Source: Prolixibacteraceae bacterium (GTDB lineage Bacteria > Bacteroidota > Bacteroidia > Bacteroidales > Prolixibacteraceae). From it: DNA of 64,000 bases. Made by a program: the position numbers and the translations under genes. The notes under the pieces were generated by a model that was not told the DNA's origin, made no database searches, and saw nothing but the letters and a program-made list of their open reading frames with translations. Position 1 is the stretch's first letter. Every line of letters begins with the position of its first letter. This document shows, one piece after another, positions 54,924-64,000 of the stretch. The DNA lies in assembly GCA_028282705.1 (NCBI GenBank), contig JANQHI010000008.1, positions 151,644-215,643 of the forward strand, in the 5' to 3' direction.

Positions 54924-56252
54924 TCATTTACTATTCCTTTTCAACCAAACCTGGTATTGATAGGTAAGTTCCTTAACTTTATCTGGGTATTTGTCTGCCA
55001 GATTGATCTTTTCTGAGGGATCTTCATCAAGATTTACTAAAAAAAACTTTTCATTTATAACTAGTTTGGGCTGACTTGAATCAAAAGGATTCCCCAATAG
55101 CTTCCACTTTCCCTTTCGCGCAACCCACATCTCATTATACTTCCAGCAATAGCCTTCTGAGTGTAATGTTTCAGCCTTCGGATTATTGATCACCGGTAAC
55201 AAACTTTTCCCATCCAAATCATTAGTTTCAAGTTTTATTCCACATAATTCAGCTAAGGTGGGCATCCAATCGGCATTCGTAGCAAATTGATTTCGTTTTT
55301 CCCCCGATGGTAATTTCCGCGGCCAACTAATTGCCGCGGGTACTCGTATTCCACCTTCAAATAAACATTTCTTAGCTCCACGATATATACCGGCACTCCC
55401 ACCACCTCCATGAGCTCTTTCTTCAACTGAATGGCCATTATCAGATTGGAAAACAATAATCGTATTTTCCAACAAGTTCAATTCTTCCAGTTTTGAAAGT
55501 AATCTTCCGATACGTTCATCAAGTGTTGATACAAATGCTGCATATAAGTTTCAAGGGTATGCTACATCTTTTAAGTTATAGTATTCTAACCATTTTGTAT
55601 CTCCTTGATATGGGTAGTGTGGAAGATTTATTGCGAAATACACAAAAAAAGGCCGGGAAGTATTTTTTTCAAAAAAACTATCGGCTTCCTTAACCATTAA
55701 ATCAGGGAAAAACTCTCCATTATAAAATACTTCTTCACCATCTCTTTGCAAATCATGTCTGTTAGCCCCTTTCCAGTAATAAAAATGTGAATAATTATCA
55801 ATACAACCTACAAGATGCCCAAATGAGTAATCAAAACCTTGAGCATTTGGTGCCATCTCGGGCTGGTAACCCAAATGCCACTTCCCAATGTGAGCAGTGG
55901 TATACCCGGCGACTTTAAACATTTCTGCCATCGTAAATTCCCCTCCCGGCAACCCTGCATTACTCTCTATGTCTGCCCCGGCATTTCTCGGGCACCCAGC
56001 ACGTTGTGGTGTTTTTCCTGATAATAAAGTAGCTCGGGAAGGTGAACACACAGGCGAAGCATAAAACTGTGTAAATGAAATTCCACTTTGTATAATCTTA
56101 TCCATATTTGGAGTAACCAGATCTTTTGCGCCTAGGCAATTTAAATCTACAGTACCCTGATCATCAGTATAGATAATAAGTACATTTGGTTTTTGTTGTG
56201 AAAACAAGTTGAGAGTAATGCCCAGAAGTAATGTTATTATGGTAATTTTCAT
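54924..56252 (-). pseudogene. S1-family sulfatase interrupted by an in-frame TGA
   Basis: Start ATG 56252, signal peptide MKITIITLLLGITLNLFSQ. The formylglycine motif CSPSRATLLSG and GKWHLGYQPEMAP lie in the first 233 codons. A TGA at 55551-55553 ends that part, but the same frame continues without a gap: YP, stop, NLYAAFVSTLDERIGRLLSK and then NTIIVFQSDNGHS to the normal end at 54924. No frameshift is needed. CGA to TGA, a single C-to-T change, would restore the expected Arg. The combined frame is 442 codons, a normal sulfatase length. Inactive unless the stop is read through or is a sequencing error. Confidence 0.85.
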
Positions 56253-56301
56253 CAGAATATTATTTGATTTATTAATTGTTTTGCAAATCCTCGTAAGGCA
56301 A

Positions 56302-58500
56302 TTAATTACAATTTACTTTATACGTTTTAAATTTATTTTTTGAAGGAGATTCCTTCATTTCTATGCGTAGTTCCCCTCCTGAATTAATTTCTTCATTTGT
56401 AAGATATAGTCTATCTAATTCAATGTTATTCAAAAAAACCTTATCAATATAAATAAACTCAGGTCTGTTGTTAACTTTTCTAATAACCAAATCATTTCTA
56501 AGATGTAAGGTGATTTCATTGAATTGAGGAGTATTAATAATGTATTTGTCTTGTCCCGCAATTGGGAACAAGCCTATACAATTCCAAACAAACCAGGAAG
56601 ATAATCCTCCTGAATCATCGTTCCCGGGTAATCCGTACCTGCCATTATGAAATCGGGATTGAATAATTGTCCTGGTGATTTCTTGTATTCTGTCAGGACG
56701 ACTTAAAAAAAAGTAAGAATATGGGGATGTCATATCAACCTGATTATTAAGACCCTCAAAAGTCATTCCGTCATAGTCGTCCCGAAAACCGAAAAAACCA
56801 TCCAATATGCGAACCAAAGATTCATCTGATCCAACTAATTTGGCAATACCTTCAATATTATGGTATAGTTTAAATGAATGATTGATATTATCCCCTTCAT
56901 AGAATCTCCCATCCCAAAGTAGCCCTGTGGCAGGATTGTAAAATGGATGCCATAACTCCGAAAGATGAAACATTTTCTTAAATAAAACAGGATCATTAAG
57001 ATCGTTAGCCATTAACGCTGTTAAATATGAAGCGTAACTTAGATCAACGTTATGAGAAATGGATGGAGTTAGTCCCACTCCATTTATAAATTGTCGCCCC
57101 TTATCAGTGTCAAAAATTTCTGATGACATATTATACAAAATTGCCTTCCAGTCATCATTTTCTATTCCTTTGAAGAATGCGTCAGCCATCATTATATTTC
57201 CTAAGCCAGATGCCTGTTTCTCAAACAATTTAGGATACTCTTTACTCATAATATAGCAAATAGGATAGGTTTTAAACTGACGATACAAATCGCTATAAAA
57301 TGCAACAATCTCCTTACCTCTATTTGGGAAAAAAGTGAATACTAAAGGAAGTTGTGTCTGATACATATCCCATAATGTAGCAAAATCGACATAATACAGT
57401 TCGCTGTCCCAAAGTGGGTTTTCACCAGGAAATGAAGAAGGTTTTATAATAGCCTTATATAAAGCAGAATAGAACAAATTCACTTTATTTTCATTTGTAT
57501 CATTTATCTTAATCTTACCTAAATATTTTGCCCATTCTAGGCTGGCACCTTTCTTTACTTCTGAAAAGTCCCAGGAAGGTAAATCCTCTATTAAGTTTTC
57601 TTTAGCCTGATCCTCGTCCTTAAACGAGAATCCGATCTTTAAACAAATTTCATGCAGATCATAAAATGTATAATATATCCCCCCTCTTTTTATATGCTTT
57701 TTTAGCTGTAGGTTGGAATTATTTTCATAAATATGATCATTGTCAAAGCTTCCCGATAAGTTTGGTGAGGAATCTATCTCCAAATAAAAGAAGATAGGTA
57801 CTCCGTCCATCGTAATACAACCTGAAGCAGTCTTATCTGAAATAATATTTAAGAAATAATCTTCCGGAAATTTTTCAACTTCAGGCGATAAAGGGGCAAC
57901 CTTATCCGGAGTATAAAAATGCTTAAAGTTGATGATAACGTTATTTGTATCTGTATCTTCAAATTGAAAAACGTGCATGGCTGCTTTCCTTGTAACAGAG
58001 GATTTGATGGTAGTATTTGTATTATCTAACGTACAACTGTAATATCCGGGACGACCATCTTCAGTTTTAATAGACTGTTTTTTTAAGGAAAGATCTAAAT
58101 TGCCACTTGTTGGGGTAATCAAAAAATAATTATAATACCATCTTATTGTTCCGGTTCCACTTTGATGAAAATGGCTCATCCCAAAAAAATCCTCACCATT
58201 GTAGCCAGTTGGGTAACCATTTCCAAACGCATTTACAGAAACCAATCCAAAAGGCAAAGTTGCGCCCGGATGAGTATTCCCACTTTTTTGTTTAAGCCAT
58301 TGCCATCTTTTTTCTATCGAAGCAAAATTATCAGAGGATTGATATTCTCCCAAATCAGTTGATCCTGTTCCCCAAAAAACATCAACACTTTTAATAATAT
58401 CAGGAGAGACATCTGGTTGTGTCTGACAACAAGCAATTTTAACTACAAAAAAAAGGAAGATACAACAATTCAATAAAATCAAATTAATGTACATATTCAA
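56302..58500 (-). CDS. Glycoside hydrolase family 92 (alpha-mannosidase-like)
   Basis: 732 residues, with an N-terminal hydrophobic signal (LILLNCCIFLFFVVKIACC). GH92 hallmarks: GNTHPGATLPFGLVSVNAFG, FFGMSHFHQSGTGTIRW near 130 and GLPGNDDSGGLSSWFVW near 635, holding the conserved Asp pair, then YIINTPQF. GH92 enzymes are calcium-dependent exo-alpha-mannosidases. The PUL also carries sulfatases and a GH2, so the substrate may be a sulfated, mannose-bearing glycan. 57 bp downstream of susD. Confidence 0.88.
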   Translation of the reverse strand: MNMYINLILLNCCIFLFFVVKIACCQTQPDVSPDIIKSVDVFWGTGSTDLGEYQSSDNFASIEKRWQWLKQKSGNTHPGATLPFGLVSVNAFGNGYPTGYNGEDFFGMSHFHQSGTGTIRWYYNYFLITPTSGNLDLSLKKQSIKTEDGRPGYYSCTLDNTNTTIKSSVTRKAAMHVFQFEDTDTNNVIINFKHFYTPDKVAPLSPEVEKFPEDYFLNIISDKTASGCITMDGVPIFFYLEIDSSPNLSGSFDNDHIYENNSNLQLKKHIKRGGIYYTFYDLHEICLKIGFSFKDEDQAKENLIEDLPSWDFSEVKKGASLEWAKYLGKIKINDTNENKVNLFYSALYKAIIKPSSFPGENPLWDSELYYVDFATLWDMYQTQLPLVFTFFPNRGKEIVAFYSDLYRQFKTYPICYIMSKEYPKLFEKQASGLGNIMMADAFFKGIENDDWKAILYNMSSEIFDTDKGRQFINGVGLTPSISHNVDLSYASYLTALMANDLNDPVLFKKMFHLSELWHPFYNPATGLLWDGRFYEGDNINHSFKLYHNIEGIAKLVGSDESLVRILDGFFGFRDDYDGMTFEGLNNQVDMTSPYSYFFLSRPDRIQEITRTIIQSRFHNGRYGLPGNDDSGGLSSWFVWNCIGLFPIAGQDKYIINTPQFNEITLHLRNDLVIRKVNNRPEFIYIDKVFLNNIELDRLYLTNEEINSGGELRIEMKESPSKNKFKTYKVNCN

Positions 58501-58558
58501 AGAATGATAAGATTGAATACTCCCCCCATTGACAATACGGGAGGGAGCATTAATATGC

Positions 58559-60043
58559 CTAGTATCCTGAATTTTGAGCTAGATTCGGATTAATATCTAG
58601 TTCCTGTTGAGGGATTGGAAAAACCAGGTGTTTTGGCAATTCAATCGAAACCCCCGGTTTTGCTTGTTCAACACGTTCTTTTAACCTGTTTGTTCGCTTA
58701 AGGTCAAAAAATCGTTTCCCTTCAGCAAAAAGTTCCGCTCTTCTTTCCTTATATACAGCCTCCCTAAACTGATCTTTAGTCAAACCGGAAAGTTCAGGTA
58801 ATCCAGCCCGGTTTCGTACTTTATTAATGGATTCATAAGCCATACTGGTGGGACCATTAATTTCGTTCTCAGCCTCAGCATGAGAAAGTAACAATCCTGA
58901 ATATCTTATAACTGGATAGTTAACGCTGGAATTTGCCCTTAAAGGATTGTCATAGTCGATATATTTAAAAGTAAAAATTCTATTTCCGCGAAACCAAGTT
59001 TTAATTTCAGCCCATTGCCAAACCCCATCTATTTGTATATACATTGAATCCTTAACAATAACATCTTTTCTTATATCTCCTTCTTCGAATGATTCATACA
59101 GATCCTCAGTTAAATGAAAGTTGGAATAAGTTCTTTCACCTAACGGTCCGGTATTAGTAGCTTGCGCTCTCGGTAAAAACTCAGTAGGCAAAATAGACTG
59201 GTTATTACCCCCTACGCCTGCCAACCCTTGAATTGAAAAAATATGTTCAACACCATTTTTAAAGCGCGGGTCAAATGCTTGAGTATAGCTTGGGAATAGA
59301 ACATAATCTGCAGAATTGATAACTTCTTCTGCCAATTTTGTAGCTGACAAATAATCACTTTCGTTTCCAAAACTTGTTGACGCTTTGGTTAAATATACGT
59401 CCGCTAACAATGCTTTAGCAGAACCTTTATCCGCCCTTCCGATTTTTTGATCAGAATGGCTAGGTATATTGTTAACGGCAAAGATTAAATCTTCGATAAT
59501 TTGGTCGTAAACATTACTTTCCGGGCTTCGAGACACTTCCAAAGCATCTAGCGTATTGGTTTCTTCAACAATAAGAGGAATATCTCCAAAAAGCCTAACC
59601 AGCCTAAAATACATCAACGCCCTGAGAAACATTGTTTCTCCAATGAATTTATTTTTGATTTCTTGCGGAATATCGGCTTCTGGAGTTTTTTCGATTATCG
59701 CATTTGCCCTATTAATTGTACTATAATGATCTTCCCAGTTTACCAACAACCAGTTATTATTTGTCTCTACTTCAAAAATTTCGAAGGCTACCCTGTCTGA
59801 ATTAGTTTTTGTAAATCCAAAATCATCACTTGCTACATCGGTTAGAAGATAATTTTGCCTTTGCACGTATATTTCGTTAAGCAGATCGTAAGTTCCTATT
59901 ATAGCAGATTCTATATTAGTCTCAGTGGTATAGAAACCATTTTGAGAGAGTAATCCATCCGGAGATTCTTCTAACAATGTGTCGCAAGCAGAGCAGATGA
60001 TCAATAACGTGAAAATGAATTGAGATATTATTGACTTTTTCAT
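58559..60043 (-). CDS. susD: SusD/RagB-family starch-binding-like lipoprotein
   Basis: 494 residues, lipobox CSAC (Cys20) followed by DTLLEESPDGLLSQNGFYTT. Central helices carry TPR-like pairs and EAENEINGPTSMAYESINKVRNRAGLP near 390-415. The C-terminal SusD/RagB end is GKRFFDLKRTNRLKERV and IPQQELDINPNLAQNSGY. SusD-like proteins sit on the outer membrane and hand glycans to SusC. The SusC gene directly upstream is truncated, so this pair is probably not functional as a transporter. Confidence 0.9.
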   Translation of the reverse strand: MKKSIISQFIFTLLIICSACDTLLEESPDGLLSQNGFYTTETNIESAIIGTYDLLNEIYVQRQNYLLTDVASDDFGFTKTNSDRVAFEIFEVETNNNWLLVNWEDHYSTINRANAIIEKTPEADIPQEIKNKFIGETMFLRALMYFRLVRLFGDIPLIVEETNTLDALEVSRSPESNVYDQIIEDLIFAVNNIPSHSDQKIGRADKGSAKALLADVYLTKASTSFGNESDYLSATKLAEEVINSADYVLFPSYTQAFDPRFKNGVEHIFSIQGLAGVGGNNQSILPTEFLPRAQATNTGPLGERTYSNFHLTEDLYESFEEGDIRKDVIVKDSMYIQIDGVWQWAEIKTWFRGNRIFTFKYIDYDNPLRANSSVNYPVIRYSGLLLSHAEAENEINGPTSMAYESINKVRNRAGLPELSGLTKDQFREAVYKERRAELFAEGKRFFDLKRTNRLKERVEQAKPGVSIELPKHLVFPIPQQELDINPNLAQNSGY

Positions 60044-60059
60044 TTTTTCAATTTTAGCG

Positions 60060-62084
60060 TTAAAAATTAATTTGTAATCCTACCATATACATTCGATTCG
60101 TAGGATATGCATAAAAATCAACGGCATAACCCAACGACTGAGCCAAATTATTTGCCTGAGCACTACTAGGAGAGCCAATTTCAGGATCGTATCCTGAGTA
60201 ATTATTTATACAGAAAAGGTTTTGACCACTTAGGTACATACGGCCTCCCGTACACCATTTTAGTTTACTTGCTTCGAAATTGTATCCGACAGTTAAATTT
60301 TGCAACCTTACAAAGCTACCATCTTCAACCATTATGTCTACAACTCTGGACAATTGTGACGTATTTGCCTTTGGAACAGAGTTGCTGGTTCCCGGTCCAG
60401 TCCAACGGTTTAACAATTCTACGTTTTTATTAGTTCTTCCTCGATCGGCTATATTAAGTTGATTTAAGTTAAGAGTTTCATTTCCAAAGGTTCCTTGAAA
60501 CATAAAACTAAAATCGAATTTTTTATATCGGAAAGAATTTGTAAGCCCAAAAGCAACATCGGGAAAGGAGTTACCAAGAATTACTCTATCTTCTGGAGTA
60601 ACTGCTCCATCATTTGTTATGTCAACATATTTTAGTTCACCTGGTTCACTTGTGCTAGATTCAGGTGAATTATCAACTTCTTCCTGCGTTTGATATATTC
60701 CATTAGTTATATATCCATAAAATGATCCAATAGCCTCTCCCTTTCTGATAATTCCATAAGGTTCACTTTGAGCTAACCCAACCAGAATGTCAGCTTCTTG
60801 TGAAAGCTCCAATACTTTATTTTTGTTAAACGATAAGTTTAGCATAGTTCGCCATTCAAAATCTGAACTTGGCTTAACATTTACAGAGTTAATTGTCAGT
60901 TCGAATCCTTGGTTTTGAAGACTGCCAATATTTTGTAATGATGAAGAGAATCCAGAAGTTCTTGGAATAGGGACATCAAGTAACAAATCTGTAGTCTTTT
61001 TATAATAGTAGTCAGCTGTTAAACTAATTCTATTCTTAAATAAACCGATATCCAATCCAACATCATACTGTTTTGTAGTTTCCCACTTAAGATCAGGATT
61101 TTGAACTCTGACTGGTACAAATCCGACCATTAGCTGATCTCCAAAAGGATAATCAACACTTCCCATTAACCCCAAAGAACGATATGCAGGGATCTCCTGA
61201 CTACCTGTTATACCATAACTAGTTCTTAGTTTTAAATTTGAGATGTACTTCGAATTCTTCATAAATTCTTCATTGCTTATTATCCAGGCCACAGCTGAAG
61301 AAGGAAAAAGTGCATATTTATTGTCTTCACCAAACTTTGAGGATCCATCTAAACGTGCAGAAACTGTTACCAAATACTTTGAATGAATGTTATAATTTCC
61401 ACGAAGCAAGTATGAAGTTAAGCCAGTTGTAATCTCTCCGGAACTAGCAGGTATATCCTGAATGGCTGCTGCAGAAAGATCATTATATGTTAATTCGTCA
61501 TTGGCAAAACCCTGTACCCTAATGGAAGAATTCTCACTTTTAAAGCGTTGAAACTCAGCAACTGCAGTTAAAGTCAACTGATCCCTGCTATTTAATTTTG
61601 TTGTGTACGTAAGAATATTGGTATTTAGTAAATTTATATTCTTCCTTCCGCTAATTTTGGCTTCTCCATTTACTCCTTGTCCTTCTCCAATGTTGCGAGG
61701 AAGGTAGAAGTTATTCTTATAAACAAGGTAATCTGCCCCAACTTTAGAACTATAAGTAAGGCCTTTCGCCAGTTTAATTTCAGCAAATATATTCCCTAGT
61801 ATGTTTAAGCTAGTTCCGTTATCAGTTACTTCATTAGCGTATGCCACCGGATTGTATATCTCTTCTCCAATAGCATCATTGATTAGAACATAAGAGCCAT
61901 CTTCGTTAAAAACAGGAGTTGTTGGAGACATGGATAAAATTGCGCCTATTTTAGAACGACCAATTTTATCACCATTATCTGTTAACTGAATATTTTCTTC
62001 TTTGGAAAGTAAGTTAAAAACAAATGAAGGTCCCACCCTTTTAAAAGGGCAGAAAACCTTCATTTTGATACCTAAAAAAAACAC
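60060..62084 (-). pseudogene. susC: SusC/RagA TonB-dependent transporter, 5'-truncated
   Basis: The frame of 674 residues covers only the outer-membrane barrel of SusC (usually about 1000 residues). It starts in SusC-like text at VGPSFVFNLLSKEENIQL and has MSPTTPVFNEDGSYVLIND, SSAVAWIISNEEFMK, LTADYYYKKTTDLLL and the end MYMVGLQINF. The signal peptide, CarboxypepD-reg-like domain, TonB box and plug are missing. Similarity begins at the hairpin at 62022-62065, so the first 15 or so codons come from foreign DNA. The truncation leaves no plausible way to export or energise the protein. Confidence 0.85.
62022..62065. repeat. Nested hairpin at the SusC truncation point
   Basis: AAATGAAGGT (62022-62031) and ACCTTCATTT (62056-62065) are a perfect 10-bp inverted repeat enclosing the 14-bp palindrome CCCTTTTAAAAGGG (62036-62049). 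It marks where SusC similarity stops, so it may be a recombination junction, a MITE or IS remnant. Confidence 0.7.
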
Positions 62085-62205
62085 CTTTTTAGAAAATGCT
62101 TTTTTAGTATTTACTAGTATTATTCAATTTTTTCATAATGAACTGGATATTTTACATTAATTTCAGGTTGAATTATAACTCTTTACATAAATTTTAGTTT
62201 AAAGT

Positions 62206-62487
62206 ATGTTTGAAGAAGATGATGAACAAAAAATTAAGTCAGAAGATTTACCAATTTTCAAAAAGGGAGAAGAAATTTTTGATGTAGTTCATAAAATTGG
62301 GGAACTTATCCCTGAGGATAATGGACATTTGCAACATGTAAAAGCTCAAATGTACTCTGATGCGATGATGTTGACAGTAAAAATTGCAGGGGCTGAAGGT
62401 GGTGGGCTGTATAACCTAAAAATGGAAGCTGCTGCTATTATCAGGAAAGCTGCACGTGACCTGATGGTATCAAACCATTCTTTATAA
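62206..62487 (+). CDS. Small conserved-looking protein of unknown function
   Basis: 93 residues, with an acidic N-terminus (MFEEDDEQKIKSEDLPIFKK) and helical remainder (LYNLKMEAAAIIRKAARDLM). No signal or membrane segment. I do not recognise the family. It ends exactly one base before the next ATG, so the two small genes and the ArfB-like gene probably share a transcript. Codon use resembles the core genes left of mnmE rather than the accessory block. Confidence 0.7.
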   Translation: MFEEDDEQKIKSEDLPIFKKGEEIFDVVHKIGELIPEDNGHLQHVKAQMYSDAMMLTVKIAGAEGGGLYNLKMEAAAIIRKAARDLMVSNHSL

Positions 62488-62700
62488 ATGTTTGGATTTG
62501 AGGAAGTTGAGTATTTTGAAATTGTTAGGGACTTAATTGAAGAATACCGTTTGTTGTTTATTGACTGGGTGGCAGGTTTTGGCCAGTTGGATTATATAAT
62601 TGACCGCTGGGGGTTGTTTAACCCTCTTGGGGTTGGCTCTTTTGACCATGACCCTGATGATGATATCCCATTTGACCCTGATAATTTTGATTTTAAATAA
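62488..62700 (+). CDS. Small acidic protein of unknown function
   Basis: 70 residues beginning directly after the preceding stop. It has aromatic residues in the middle (EEYRLLFIDWVAGFGQLDYI) and an Asp-rich C-terminus (DHDPDDDIPFDPDNFDFK). No recognised family. The tight spacing (0 bp upstream, 12 bp to the ArfB-like gene) supports it as real. Confidence 0.65.
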   Translation: MFGFEEVEYFEIVRDLIEEYRLLFIDWVAGFGQLDYIIDRWGLFNPLGVGSFDHDPDDDIPFDPDNFDFK

Positions 62701-62712
62701 GGCATTTCCAAC

Positions 62713-63123
62713 ATGGGAAACATACACGAAAAGAACTTTGAAGCTGAACTCCAGTTCCATACATCAAAGAGTGGTGGGCCAGGAGGGCAGCACGTGAATA
62801 AAGTAAACTCAAAAGTTGAATTGCGGTTTAATATTACCTTATCTGAGCTATTATCAAAAAAGGAGAAAGCAATAATAGCCAGAAAACTAAAAAATAAGAT
62901 TAATGGAGAGGGAGAACTGATATTGGTTTCCCAGGAAGAGAGGTCACAATTTAAGAATAAGAAAATAGTACTTGAAAGGTTTTATTCAATCCTTGAAGAA
63001 GCACTAAAACCCAAAAAAGAGAGAAAGAAAACAAAACCCACTTTAGCTTCTAGGATCAAACGCCTTGAAAATAAAAAGTTTAAATCAGAAAAGAAGCAAA
63101 ACAGGAGGCCACCCGAGTTATAG
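62713..63123 (+). CDS. arfB: ArfB-like alternative release factor / peptidyl-tRNA hydrolase
   Basis: A 136-residue protein with the release-factor GGQ motif in SKSGGPGGQHVNKVNSKVEL (about 20-40). A lysine/arginine-rich C-terminal tail (KKERKKTKPTLASRIKRLEN onward) inserts in the mRNA channel of stalled ribosomes in ArfB (YaeJ). It frees ribosomes stuck on truncated mRNA. The length and lack of a codon-recognition domain separate it from RF1/RF2. The symbol is by family resemblance. Confidence 0.88.
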   Translation: MGNIHEKNFEAELQFHTSKSGGPGGQHVNKVNSKVELRFNITLSELLSKKEKAIIARKLKNKINGEGELILVSQEERSQFKNKKIVLERFYSILEEALKPKKERKKTKPTLASRIKRLENKKFKSEKKQNRRPPEL

Positions 63124-63327
63124 TAATTATTTTGTTTGGCCCTACTTTACTTTTGGTGTTAACAATACTAATAAGCAGTTGTAATTTCATTGCATTTGTT
63201 TTTACAGGCATAAAATGCAAATAAACCAATTAATATTTTCTTCAAATGCTTGTTATTGCTTATTTTTAAAGCCAGGTTTTTGAGGATTCAATTACCTGTA
63301 CATTTTTTTAAACCAACTAATAATACC

Positions 63328-64000
63328 ATGACAATCAAAAAAGGATTTTCTAGGAGGCAGTTTTTGAGTACAACTGCCATTGGGTTGGCAGGAGTTACTA
63401 TCTTGCCATCCATAAGTTCGTGTGTTACCTCTTCTACTGCTAAACCAATAAGGTTAGGCTTTATTGGACTTGGTAGGCAAGCAATCTTCTTGTTACAGGG
63501 GTTTGCAAATATCCCTGATGTTACAGTTGTAGCAGGCTGTGATGTATATGGGCGTAAGAGGGAACGTTTTGAGAATGAGGTAAAAGGGCACTATGCTGAA
63601 AATAAAATGGATGTTGAAGTAAAAACCTATGAAAGGTTTCAGGACTTGTTATCACGTGATGATATTGATGCAGTTGTTATTGCTACACCCGACCACTGGC
63701 ATGCTATTATGGCCATTGAGGCTTGTAAAGCAGGGAAAGATATTTACCTGGAAAAACCCATGACATTCACCATTAAAGAAGGGCAAGAATTGGTGAAAGC
63801 AGTACGCCAAAACAATTGTGTTCTTGGCATTGGTAGCCAACAACGTTCTGACCCAAATTTCCAGCATGCAGTAAAATTAGCACAAACTGGGGCTTTAGGA
63901 AAAATTGAAAAAGTAAATGCTTTTGTAGGGCCACCCCCATCACCTTATGACCTTCCTGTGAATGAGATACCTGAAGATTTAAATTGGGATTTATGGTTAG
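63328..64000 (+). CDS. Gfo/Idh/MocA-family oxidoreductase with Tat signal, 3' end outside window
   Basis: ATG at 63328 opens a frame that runs off the window after about 224 codons. The twin-arginine signal is KKGFSRRQFLSTTAIGLAG. Then comes the Rossmann start IRLGFIGLGRQAIFLLQGF, IDAVVIATPDHWHAIMAIEA and DIYLEKPMTF, holding the EKP motif typical of the family. Exported members act on sugars or sugar-like compounds in the periplasm using NAD(P) bound in the cytoplasm before transport. The last 200 bp before this start hold no gene. Confidence 0.9.
   Translation, partial: MTIKKGFSRRQFLSTTAIGLAGVTILPSISSCVTSSTAKPIRLGFIGLGRQAIFLLQGFANIPDVTVVAGCDVYGRKRERFENEVKGHYAENKMDVEVKTYERFQDLLSRDDIDAVVIATPDHWHAIMAIEACKAGKDIYLEKPMTFTIKEGQELVKAVRQNNCVLGIGSQQRSDPNFQHAVKLAQTGALGKIEKVNAFVGPPPSPYDLPVNEIPEDLNWDLWL

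Noticed and set aside
55482..55553. A frameshift splitting the sulfatase
   Set aside because: Both halves are in the same frame; the only defect is one TGA.
55551..55553. TGA as selenocysteine
   Set aside because: The position is not a catalytic residue in sulfatases, the formylglycine Cys is elsewhere, and no SECIS-like structure was recognised next to it.
62050..62062. AAAACCT as the right copy of the att overlap
   Set aside because: Six of seven bases match but the flanking arms do not, so it is not distinguishable from chance.

Overview
The window looks like the chromosome of a Bacteroidota bacterium, most likely a marine or host-associated Bacteroidales/Cytophagales-type organism. The evidence is a SusC/SusD pair inside a polysaccharide utilisation locus, BT4734/VirE_N and DUF3987 mobile-element primase genes, TAnnTTTG-like promoter boxes, AT-rich intergenic DNA and starts without strong Shine-Dalgarno sites. 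No rRNA, tRNA or CRISPR array was seen.

Layout. (1) 1-4150: the end of a Y-family polymerase gene, an overlapping DnaE-type error-prone polymerase (a translesion pair) and a DUF72 protein. (2) 4355-22803: a Tc-type toxin locus with a TcB-TcC fusion carrying a C-terminal alpha/beta-hydrolase-like effector, a very large TcA subunit with four peptidoglycan-binding-like repeats added at its N-terminus, and a small nucleotidyltransferase. (3) 23293-36759: core genes: TPR protein, gyrA, clpC, a membrane SpoIIE-type phosphatase, PfkB kinase, fabG, Sir2 deacylase, a methyltransferase and mnmE. (4) 36748-48118: an integrated element at the 3' end of mnmE. A 9-bp inverted repeat with a 7-bp spacer straddles the mnmE stop, followed by phased TTGTTGCCC repeats, an excisionase-like gene, a tyrosine recombinase, HTH genes and a primase/helicase module. 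Its cargo is one tight operon: XRE regulator, AlbA_2/GHKL ATPase, winged-helix protein and a prokaryotic Argonaute. The Argonaute is broken twice: an in-frame TAG at codon 15 and an 891-bp IS5-like insertion (46739-47629) with a 3-bp target duplication. Removing the IS restores a frame of about 702 residues. (5) 48296-62084: a polysaccharide utilisation locus on the minus strand (5'-truncated SusC, SusD, GH92, three S1 sulfatases, GH2). One sulfatase has an in-frame TGA, and SusC is cut off at a nested hairpin. (6) 62206-64000: core-like DNA again: two small conserved-looking proteins, an ArfB-like peptidyl-tRNA hydrolase and the start of a Tat-exported Gfo/Idh/MocA oxidoreductase.

The most unusual content is the XRE / AlbA_2-ATPase / winged-helix / Argonaute operon, a candidate defence system seen here in inactivated form, and the Tc toxin locus with its hydrolase effector and adjacent nucleotidyltransferase. 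The accessory block between mnmE and 62206 shows several signs of decay: two nonsense codons, an IS insertion and a truncated SusC. Its right-hand attachment site could not be found by eye.
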